From Ruminococcus callidus (GTDB lineage Bacteria; Bacillota; Clostridia; Oscillospirales; Ruminococcaceae), in NCBI RefSeq assembly GCF_020709055.1, contig NZ_JAJFCK010000076.1, positions 1-5,758 of the forward strand: DNA of 5,758 bases, written 5' to 3'. A model generated the notes under the pieces. That model was given only the letters and a program-made list of their open reading frames with translations. It made no database searches and was not told the DNA's origin. The translations under genes were made by a program, and so were the position numbers. Shown here piece by piece: positions 1 to 4,733 of this stretch (position 1 is its first letter; each line of letters opens with the position of its first letter).

Positions 1-158
1 AAATTTTTGCCTTGTCTGCAAAAAAATTTGCTCGAAAATCCGCATATATTTCCTATAAACACAAGCTCTAAATCAGCATATTTTTGAAAATGTTCCGGAG
101 GAACGTGTTCAACGGTGTATCCGCAGAGAAAACAGGCGGGATGTCATATGTGTGCAGC

Positions 159-1154
159 TCATCCCTTCTGCTGTTCCTCCTGCTTTTTCAATAGGCGCAC
201 ATCTGTGCCGACGAACTGCCAGAAGGTATAATTGGTGAACAGGCGGGAGGCGACACGCTCGTCGTACTGGCGGGAGATGCCGTCGTAGTCCAGATTGGTA
301 CTGATGATGGTGGGCTTTTTCCGGTTCATACGGGTGTTGATGATGTTGTACACCATGGACTGGTAGAACTGGGTGTGGAATTCTGTCCCCAGATCGTCTA
401 TGATGAGCAGGTCGCAGGACAGGAGCAGGTCCAGCGTGTCGGTATTTCCGTCGCCTCTGCCGAAGTGCTCCTTCTCCACCTGCCGCAGGAAATTGATGGC
501 GGAGTCATACAGGACGCTGTAGCCTTTTTGCAGGACGACGTTGGCGATGGCAAGGGAGAGGTGCGTCTTGCCAAGCCCTGTCTTGCCGAACATGAGGATG
601 CTGGGGGATTCCGAGGTAAACTGGTTGGCATACTCCTGACAGAACAGGAATACCCGTTCCATGGCGGCGTAGCAGCTTCCGCCGGCGGCAGTGCGCTGGT
701 TGCTGTAGTATTTCAGGGAGAACGTGGAGAAGCTGGACAGCTCAAACTGTGCGCTGCGGTTCAGCTCCTCTGTGGCGAGTTTGGCGGCGAGGGAAGTCAG
801 ACAGGTGCAGAACTTGGTGCGGCAATAGCCGGTGTCCTGACACTTTTCGCAGGTGTAATGGATCTCCAGATAGTCCGCCGGATAACCGTTCTGCGTCAGA
901 AGCTTTTGCACCATCTGGTGTGCCTGTAGGTTCTGCTTTTGCAGCGCCTCAATTTTGGGACGGGTGTCACCGCCGTCACGGATGATCCGCATGACTTCCA
1001 TGCTGGTGCGGGCAAGCTGCATATTGATCTCTGAGATTGCAGGGATGCGTGTTTCGATCTCCTGCATGCGCTCCTCGTTCTGCTGCTTTGCGGTGATGCG
1101 CCGCTGTGAGATGATTTGCAGAGCACGCTGGATCTGTTCTTCTTTCATACTCAT
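159..1154 (-). CDS. dnaI: DnaI/DnaC-family helicase loader (AAA+ ATPase)
   Basis: Protein of 331 residues that by family would load the replicative helicase onto DNA, working in the cytoplasm with the DnaD-domain protein encoded just upstream. Residues 1-95 are helical and charged, the likely helicase-binding part. A Cys cluster follows (C102, C105, C111, C116, C118), resembling the zinc-binding N-domain of Bacillus DnaI. The AAA+ core shows Walker A GKTGLGKT (190-197), Walker B LLIIDDLG (249-256), a sensor-1 type STNL (285-288) and YDERVASRL (297-305), which carries the arginine-finger region typical of DnaC/DnaI. The ATG at 1154 is chosen because AAGGAG (1165-1170 on the minus strand) lies 10 nt upstream; a second Met two codons later is less well spaced. 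It starts 25 bp after the stop of the upstream gene, so the two are probably cotranscribed. The alternative is a phage or element DnaC-like ATPase, but no mobile genes are nearby. The family call is secure; the name dnaI is by analogy. Confidence 0.93.
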   Translation of the reverse strand: MSMKEEQIQRALQIISQRRITAKQQNEERMQEIETRIPAISEINMQLARTSMEVMRIIRDGGDTRPKIEALQKQNLQAHQMVQKLLTQNGYPADYLEIHYTCEKCQDTGYCRTKFCTCLTSLAAKLATEELNRSAQFELSSFSTFSLKYYSNQRTAAGGSCYAAMERVFLFCQEYANQFTSESPSILMFGKTGLGKTHLSLAIANVVLQKGYSVLYDSAINFLRQVEKEHFGRGDGNTDTLDLLLSCDLLIIDDLGTEFHTQFYQSMVYNIINTRMNRKKPTIISTNLDYDGISRQYDERVASRLFTNYTFWQFVGTDVRLLKKQEEQQKG

Positions 1155-1179
1155 TTTTATTCAACTCCTTGAAAAACAC

Positions 1180-2163
1180 TCATTCGTCCGGATTGCAAAC
1201 GAGGGACATGTATGCCTGTGCATTGCCGCTTTCGGAAGCGGCGGCTTTTCCCTTGCCGCTGCGGGGGGACTTCGGATCGCCGGCATCTGCCGGACGGTCG
1301 TACTTATCCACGTCCTCACGGGTGCGGTATCCCGCCTCCATCCATCTTGTCAGCACACCGTTGATGTAGGGGAAGGAGAGTTTCTCGATGTTCTCGATGT
1401 TTTTCTCATAGGCGTATGTAATCAGCTCTATGGGAATATTCTGCTCCTGCCATGCGTCAATGAACTCCTGCTGCTTGGGGGTTGGCATACGGCGCATCTC
1501 GAAAGTCTTTTGGATATGGCCGGTGAAGGTGCGGCGGTGCTCCGCCTCTTTGATGACCTCCGAAACCTGAGGAAGCGTCTGGATGCCGTCGTTCCACCAG
1601 GCGGTGGCGATGGTCTCAGCATAGGAGACGCTGGGCTTGTCGAGCTTGTCTTTACAATAGGTCAGCACTGTCAAAATGATCTCATTGCCGATGTTGTTAT
1701 AGTCGTGCATCCACACCAGCGATTTCTGCTCCACGTAGCGCAGCGGTCTGCCCAGCTGCTGCTCCGCAATGTGGAACAGCGTTCTGAGGTCGTCCGAGTC
1801 TTTCAGTGCGGTGGCGATCTCCACCGGACTCAGCTCCACATTTCTGGCGCTGGAGAGGGGAACGATCTGGTTGGTGCGGCGTGCGTGGGACTTGGGCTCC
1901 GCTTTTTCCTTGGTGTGCGACTCCTGCGTGGGGGCAAACAACTCTGTCTGCTGCCAGAACAGCACTGCTTCCTCCGCAAGCTCCCCGGAGATCGTCAGCG
2001 CCTGTGCAAGCTCTGCGGTGTCCACCTGCCTGCCGCTGTGCCGGAGCAGATACAGCAGCACTTTCAGCTGTGAGGGAGTCGCAAGCTTGAGGTATTGGTC
2101 TACGACAGCGTTCGGGACACCGAACATCTGCCCGAATCCGTTCATGCATATGGTGAGTTCCAA
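1180..2163 (-). CDS. DnaD-domain primosome protein, DnaB (B. subtilis)-like architecture
   Basis: Protein of 327 residues, probably a DNA-remodelling primosome factor that recruits the DnaI-type loader. Residues about 14-76 look like a winged helix (DDBH1). A polar linker (about 78-108) follows, then two DDBH2/DnaD domains at about 113-193 and 212-281. Each DDBH2 domain ends with the YxxxIxxxW signature: YAETIATAW at 181-189 and YINGVLTRW at 266-274. The C-terminal tail (about 290-327) is low-complexity and polar. Tandem DDBH2 domains match Bacillus DnaB more than DnaD, and in Bacillus dnaB also precedes dnaI. The start is TTG at 2163: AAGGAGG (minus strand, 2171-2177) sits 7 nt upstream. The frame stays open to 2286, but that extension crosses the tRNA-Leu gene and its promoter, so it is not used. 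An ATG at 2145 is possible but has no good ribosome site. Its promoter is not clear; see the candidate at 2216-2221. Confidence 0.9.
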   Translation of the reverse strand: MELTICMNGFGQMFGVPNAVVDQYLKLATPSQLKVLLYLLRHSGRQVDTAELAQALTISGELAEEAVLFWQQTELFAPTQESHTKEKAEPKSHARRTNQIVPLSSARNVELSPVEIATALKDSDDLRTLFHIAEQQLGRPLRYVEQKSLVWMHDYNNIGNEIILTVLTYCKDKLDKPSVSYAETIATAWWNDGIQTLPQVSEVIKEAEHRRTFTGHIQKTFEMRRMPTPKQQEFIDAWQEQNIPIELITYAYEKNIENIEKLSFPYINGVLTRWMEAGYRTREDVDKYDRPADAGDPKSPRSGKGKAAASESGNAQAYMSLVCNPDE

Positions 2164-2191
2164 AAAAATTCCTCCTTTTGCAAAAAAACAC

Positions 2192-2220
2192 TTGACAAAT
2201 CCGTCGGGTTGTGATATAAT
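2192..2220 (+). promoter_or_regulatory. SigA-type promoter of tRNA-Leu
   Basis: TTGACA at 2192-2197 and TATAAT at 2215-2220 are separated by exactly 17 bp. An A-tract (2182-2188) just upstream resembles an UP element. Transcription would start near 2227, leaving only about 7 nt of leader before the tRNA. It overlaps the short spacer to the divergent primosome operon. Confidence 0.93.
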
Positions 2221-2221
2221 A
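2216..2221 (-). promoter_or_regulatory. possible -10 element for the primosome operon
   Basis: The minus strand reads TATTAT here, directly opposite the TATAAT of the tRNA-Leu promoter, because the plus strand carries the near-symmetric TATAATA. A start near 2209 would give a leader of about 45 nt to the TTG start. The matching -35 (about 2239-2244, GACATG) is poor, so this is a tentative call based on symmetry and on the absence of a better candidate. Confidence 0.3.
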
Positions 2222-2233
2222 CATGATGTTGTC

Positions 2234-2320
2234 GCCGACATGTCGGAATTGGCAGACGAGACAGACTCAAAATCTGTTGCAGGCAACTGTGTGTGGGTTC
2301 AAGTCCCACTGTCGGCACCA
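2234..2320 (+). tRNA. tRNA-Leu (anticodon CAA)
   Basis: Type II tRNA with encoded CCA. The acceptor arms GCCGACA (2234-2240) and TGTCGGC (2310-2316) pair fully, followed by discriminator A and CCA. The anticodon stem ACAGA/TCTGT encloses loop CTCAAAA, giving anticodon CAA at 2268-2270, which reads UUG. The variable arm (2278-2292) forms a 4-bp stem with a GCAA loop, as expected for leucine tRNA. The T arm is GTGGG/CCCAC (2293-2309). It is divergent from the primosome operon and is transcribed alone, with its own promoter and terminator. UUG is also the codon used as the start of the divergent gene, probably by coincidence. Confidence 0.97.
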
Positions 2321-2330
2321 ATCTTTTTGG

Positions 2331-2373
2331 AAAGACCGTGGCTGGAAGTAATTTTCCGGCTGCGGTCTTTTTT
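2331..2373 (+). terminator. intrinsic terminator of tRNA-Leu
   Basis: A 17-bp stem (2331-2347 with 2354-2370, three G-U pairs) encloses the 6-nt loop GTAATT. The T-run at the base of the stem continues to 2373. It begins 10 nt after the tRNA CCA end. Confidence 0.93.
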
Positions 2374-2419
2374 GTGTTTATCCTATGCAGACGGCACGGG
2401 ATTTTTTCCACGGCTTCCG

Positions 2420-2444
2420 AAAAAATGGGTAGAAAAAAACCCAT
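2420..2444 (-). terminator. probable terminator of tRNA-Arg
   Basis: On the minus strand ATGGGT (2444-2439) pairs with ACCCAT (2430-2425) across an 8-nt T-rich loop, and the T-run at 2425-2420 follows. The stem is short (6 bp) and lies about 55 nt after the tRNA end. In between, TTGATC/GATCAA (2469-2474 and 2484-2489) could form another small hairpin without a T-tail. Confidence 0.55.
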
Positions 2445-2498
2445 GCTACATAAGTTGTAACACGGGGATTGATCCGCATTTCCGATCAAAGAAATACT

Positions 2499-2575
2499 TG
2501 GCGTGCCCAGAGGGATTCGAACCCCCGACCTACTGGTTCGTAGCCAGTCACTCTATCCAGCTGAGCTATGGGCAC
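2499..2575 (-). tRNA. tRNA-Arg (anticodon ACG)
   Basis: A 77-nt cloverleaf on the minus strand with encoded CCA. Acceptor arms GTGCCCA (2575-2569) and TGGGCAC (2509-2503) pair, then discriminator G and CCA. The anticodon stem ACTGG/CCAGT encloses loop CTACGAA, giving ACG (plus-strand positions 2539-2541). A34 is expected to be edited to inosine by TadA so that the tRNA reads CGU, CGC and CGA. The T arm contains the usual GGTTCGAATCC. It faces tRNA-Leu tail to tail, so each has its own terminator in the 178-bp gap. Confidence 0.98.
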
Positions 2576-2619
2576 ATTTGATTTTGTGGTTTGCTGTGTT
2601 GTGTCTCACAACGTTGTTT

Positions 2620-2648
2620 ATTATACCACAGCTTTCTTCGGTTGTCAA
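2620..2648 (-). promoter_or_regulatory. SigA-type promoter of tRNA-Arg
   Basis: On the minus strand TTGACA (2648-2643) and TATAAT (2625-2620) are 17 bp apart, with TGG directly before the -10 (extended -10). AT-rich tracts lie upstream. The start is expected near 2613, giving a leader of about 38 nt. The 10-bp palindrome ACAACGTTGT (2609-2618) covers the predicted start point. Confidence 0.93.
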
Positions 2649-2654
2649 TTATTT

Positions 2655-2733
2655 TTTCTTGAATTTTTCCGATTTCGAATAAAATAAAGTTTTTTTTTAT
2701 TTTGCTTTATTTTCATTTGCTAATTTCAAGAAA
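2655..2733. repeat. nested inverted repeats in AT-rich spacer
   Basis: Two perfect 9-bp inverted repeats are nested. The outer pair is TTTCTTGAA (2655-2663) with TTCAAGAAA (2725-2733); the inner pair is AAAATAAAG (2681-2689) with CTTTATTTT (2705-2713), with a T-rich loop. The block lies directly upstream of the tRNA-Arg -35 and downstream of the terminator of the AbrB-like gene. It may act as UP-type DNA, a binding site or a structured RNA. No coding potential was seen. Confidence 0.6.
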
Positions 2734-2772
2734 TGCAGTGAAAAAGAAAATTGAAACAGTGCTTCGAAAACG

Positions 2773-2803
2773 AAAAAAGCACTTCGAAGTACTTCGGAGT
2801 GCT
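2773..2803 (-). terminator. intrinsic terminator of the AbrB-like gene
   Basis: On the minus strand AGCACTCCGAAG (2803-2792) pairs with CTTCGAAGTGCT (2789-2778) with one mismatch, followed by a T-run at 2778-2773. Longer A-rich and T-rich flanks (about 2761-2772 and 2808-2820) can extend the pairing imperfectly, so it may stop transcription in both directions. It lies about 47 nt after the stop codon. Confidence 0.9.
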
Positions 2804-2849
2804 GATTGTTTCGTTTGTTTTCCGGCAGCCATCTTGTGAATGATGGAAA

Positions 2850-3095
2850 TCAAAGGTAATCTTTGATCAGCGTGATGCAGGACTTACAGATCTTCTTGTC
2901 ATTGAAGTCGATCAGATCGTCGGTTCTGGAGCAGAGCGCACAGCAGCACTGTGCCTTCTGAATGATGATCTTCTCACCCTCGGTGTAGATCTGTAAATAG
3001 TCGTTACAGTCGATCTGGAGCTGACGGCGCAGTTCTTTCGGCAGGACAAAGCGTCCCAGACTGTCTACCCGACGCATAATTCCTGAATCCTTCAT
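2850..3095 (-). CDS. AbrB/SpoVT-type transcription regulator with C-terminal zinc knuckle
   Basis: Protein of 81 residues. Residues 1-47 form a swapped-hairpin AbrB DNA-binding domain, with the typical GIMRRVDSLGRFVLPKELRR (5-24) and a hydrophobic strand IYTEGEKIIIQK (36-47). Such proteins dimerise and bind AT-rich promoter DNA as transition-state or sporulation regulators. The C-terminus replaces the oligomerisation tail of Bacillus AbrB by a Cys4 motif, C52-x2-C55 and C70-x2-C73, probably binding zinc; extra Cys lie at 50 and 51. The ATG at 3095 is preceded by AAGGAAG (minus strand, 3112-3106) at 10 nt. The gene stands alone with its own promoter and terminator. Its targets cannot be told from sequence; autoregulation is common in the family. 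Bacillus abrB itself is longer (about 95 residues) and lacks the Cys4 tail, so no gene symbol is given. Confidence 0.9.
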   Translation of the reverse strand: MKDSGIMRRVDSLGRFVLPKELRRQLQIDCNDYLQIYTEGEKIIIQKAQCCCALCSRTDDLIDFNDKKICKSCITLIKDYL

Positions 3096-3157
3096 GGTAA
3101 AAACACTTCCTTCCCAGTCGCTTCTTTCTGAAAGAACGATTGGATATTTTTAAATTT

Positions 3158-3195
3158 GCAAGGGAATGCGCATTTTTTGAAGCGCTCCGTCTTGC
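3158..3195 (-). promoter_or_regulatory. possible folded 5' leader of the AbrB-like gene
   Basis: The leader RNA (predicted start about 3197, some 100 nt long) opens with GCAAG (3195-3191) that can pair with CTTGC (3162-3158). Inside this, GCGC (3185-3182) can pair with GCGC (3171-3168), with GG/CC pairs and small internal loops between. A stem at the very 5' end may stabilise the mRNA. A second small dyad (TTCTT/AAGAA, near 3121-3135) lies close to the ribosome site. I recognise no known riboswitch. Confidence 0.35.
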
Positions 3196-3203
3196 TGGCT
3201 TCT

Positions 3204-3232
3204 ATTATATGGTATTTGGCGTTTTTTGTCAA
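3204..3232 (-). promoter_or_regulatory. SigA-type promoter of the AbrB-like gene
   Basis: On the minus strand TTGACA (3232-3227) and TATAAT (3209-3204) are 17 bp apart. AT-rich DNA lies upstream. The match is as perfect as in the tRNA promoters of this window, suggesting strong basal transcription that would need repression or attenuation if the level is to be controlled. Confidence 0.9.
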
Positions 3233-3257
3233 TCTATGTTTTATGAATTTTTCGCAA

Positions 3258-3295
3258 TATTAGTTTTGCTTATCACAATATAAATATAACTAATA
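3258..3295. repeat. 8-bp inverted repeat between divergent promoters
   Basis: TATTAGTT (3258-3265) and AACTAATA (3288-3295) are perfect inverted copies separated by 22 AT-rich bases. The dyad lies between the promoters of the AbrB-like gene and tRNA-Lys, about 26 bp from one -35 and 30 bp from the other. A regulator site is possible but unproven; in AT-rich DNA chance is not excluded. Confidence 0.4.
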
Positions 3296-3325
3296 GCTGA
3301 AAAGGTTGGTTTTTGAAAAAAATAC

Positions 3326-3354
3326 TTGACATTCCGGCAGGGATATGGTATAAT
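3326..3354 (+). promoter_or_regulatory. SigA-type promoter of tRNA-Lys
   Basis: TTGACA (3326-3331) and TATAAT (3349-3354) are 17 bp apart, with TGG before the -10 (extended -10) and an A-run (3316-3322) upstream. The start is expected near 3361, giving a leader of about 34 nt before the tRNA. Confidence 0.93.
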
Positions 3355-3394
3355 AGTCTACGTTGCTTGTAATTCTGCGGCAATATGATAATAT

Positions 3395-3470
3395 GAGACA
3401 TTAGCTCAGTCGGTAGAGCATACGCCTTTTAAGCGTAGGGTCGAGGGTTCAAATCCCTCATGTCTCACCA
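3395..3470 (+). tRNA. tRNA-Lys (anticodon TTT/UUU)
   Basis: A 76-nt cloverleaf with encoded CCA. The acceptor arms GAGACAT (3395-3401) and ATGTCTC (3460-3466) pair fully, then discriminator A and CCA. The anticodon stem TACGC/GCGTA encloses CTTTTAA, giving TTT at 3428-3430, which reads AAA and AAG. The D loop (AGCTCAGTCGGTAGAGC) and T arm (GAGGGTTCAAATCCCTC) are canonical. A terminator begins 5 nt after the CCA, and the serine hydrolase gene starts 65 nt after it. Confidence 0.98.
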
Positions 3471-3474
3471 AGAG

Positions 3475-3505
3475 ATCCGTATCACGTGGTTGATACGGAT
3501 TTTTT
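3475..3505 (+). terminator. intrinsic terminator of tRNA-Lys, possibly a leaky attenuator
   Basis: A perfect 10-bp stem ATCCGTATCA (3475-3484) with TGATACGGAT (3491-3500), loop CGTGGT, and a T-run at 3500-3505. No separate promoter is visible between it and the ribosome site at 3521-3526, so the downstream operon may depend on read-through here. Confidence 0.92.
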
Positions 3506-3535
3506 GTTATTTGATTGCTTGGGAGGACGTTGCTT

Positions 3536-4723
3536 GTGAATCAAGAGGAATTATCTCGCCGTGTTTCGACGATTGTGGAGCGTGGCATTGCGCAGGGACA
3601 GATCGCAGGTGCCTGCGTTGGCGTTTATCAGAATCAGGAGGAGCTGCTCTGCGAGGCATACGGACTGGCGGACAGGGAGAGCGGGCGTGCGATGCAGACG
3701 GATGCACTGTTCCGGATCTTTTCCATGACCAAACCGGTGACGGCTGTGGCGACCATGATGCTGTGGGAACAGGGCGTTCTGGAGCTGCGGGATCCGGTGC
3801 ACTGGTATATCCCGTCGTTTCGGGACAAGCTGGTGGAACAGGACGGCGCACTGGTGCCGGCGCAGGAGGAAATCACCATCCAGCACCTGCTGAACATGAC
3901 CTCCGGCATTCCGTATCCGGGGTGGGGCAGCGAGTCCCTGCAGCAGATGAGCCGGTTCTATGACGAGATCAGCCGCCGGCTGGACACCAACCATCCGGTG
4001 GATACGCAGGAGTTCGCTGCACGGGTCGGCGCAGAAGTTCCGCTGCTGTTCCAGCCGGGAGAGAAGTGGTATTATGGCGCTTCCGCCGATATTCTGGGTG
4101 CTGTGCTGGAGCGTGCCGCAGACAAACCGCTGGACGAGCTGTATCGGGAACTGATCTTTGCGCCGCTGGGCATGACTGAAACAGACTTCTGGATTCCTGC
4201 GGAAAAACGCTCCCGTCTGGCGCAGCTCTATCTGTGGAATGATGAGAAGCAGACGCTTGCGGTGGAGCCGGATCCTCATATGGGCATGACCGACTATCGC
4301 AAAAAGCCGGCGTTTTTTTCCGGCGGTGCCGGACTGGTTTCCACGCTGCATGACTATGCGCAGTTTGCCAACATGCTGGCGGGAAAGGGTGTGCACAAGG
4401 CGAGCGGGGCACACCTCATGGGCGAACACACCTGGCGGTATCTGACGACGCCGCAGATGACGGCGGCACAAAAAGCGAACATCGACTGGCCGCAGCTCAC
4501 GGGTTATTCTTACGGCAACCTCATGCGTGTGCTGGAGAATCCTATTGCCTGCCGCAGCAATGTGCCGGCAGGGGAGTTCGGCTGGGATGGCTGGACGGGG
4601 CCGTATTTTTGCGTTTCTCCGTCGGACGGCACTGTGCTGATCTATCTGATTCAGGCGTGCAACGGCAGCAACAGCGACATTGTACGGCGGCTGCGCACGG
4701 CAGTGTTTGGCGTGCTCTCCTGA
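3536..4723 (+). CDS. beta-lactamase-fold serine hydrolase (PF00144 type, COG1680)
   Basis: Protein of 395 residues in the family of class C beta-lactamases, D-Ala-D-Ala peptidases and family VIII esterases. The nucleophile motif SMTK gives S63 and K66. The second motif is Y180-G-A within WYYGASADILG, in place of the usual Y-x-N; Y180 should be the catalytic base. The third motif fits W353-T-G within GWDGWTGPYF, replacing KTG, as in esterase-like members. SGGAGLVST, shortly after the middle of the protein, is also typical. There is no signal peptide or lipobox, so the enzyme should be cytoplasmic, which argues against a beta-lactamase or wall peptidase and for an esterase or amidase of unknown substrate. 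The start is GTG at 3536, with GGGAGG (3521-3526) 9 nt upstream; TTGs at 3515 and 3530 are badly placed. The next gene begins 10 bp after its stop, so the product may act on something that the transporter moves. The fold is secure, the substrate unknown. Confidence 0.93.
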   Translation: MNQEELSRRVSTIVERGIAQGQIAGACVGVYQNQEELLCEAYGLADRESGRAMQTDALFRIFSMTKPVTAVATMMLWEQGVLELRDPVHWYIPSFRDKLVEQDGALVPAQEEITIQHLLNMTSGIPYPGWGSESLQQMSRFYDEISRRLDTNHPVDTQEFAARVGAEVPLLFQPGEKWYYGASADILGAVLERAADKPLDELYRELIFAPLGMTETDFWIPAEKRSRLAQLYLWNDEKQTLAVEPDPHMGMTDYRKKPAFFSGGAGLVSTLHDYAQFANMLAGKGVHKASGAHLMGEHTWRYLTTPQMTAAQKANIDWPQLTGYSYGNLMRVLENPIACRSNVPAGEFGWDGWTGPYFCVSPSDGTVLIYLIQACNGSNSDIVRRLRTAVFGVLS

Positions 4724-4733
4724 GGAAAGACGG

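Noticed and set aside
1..29. Hairpin TTTTTGC/GCAAAAA near the left edge as a terminator
   Set aside because: The stem is almost all A-T and cut by the window edge, so direction and function cannot be judged.
375..929. 184-codon open frame on the plus strand
   Set aside because: Antisense to the AAA+ core of dnaI, whose Walker motifs confirm the minus strand as coding.
955..2073. 372-codon open frame on the plus strand
   Set aside because: Antisense to the DnaB-like gene and the start of dnaI, with no sensible domain or ribosome site; a codon-bias shadow.
2164..2286. N-terminal extension of the DnaD-domain protein to an ATG at 2286
   Set aside because: It would run through the tRNA-Leu gene and its promoter, and a TTG at 2163 has an ideally spaced AAGGAGG. 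The extra residues also do not resemble the family.
1769..2581. 270-codon open frame on the plus strand crossing two tRNA genes
   Set aside because: It reads through tRNA-Leu, its terminator and the complement of tRNA-Arg, so it cannot be a real protein gene.
2778..2803. Repeated TTCGAAG-like words as a short repeat array
   Set aside because: They are explained by the arms of one terminator hairpin and its flanks, with no regular spacing.
2234..3470. tRNA genes as integration sites of a mobile element
   Set aside because: I looked for second copies of the tRNA 3' ends and for integrase-like genes in the window and found neither.
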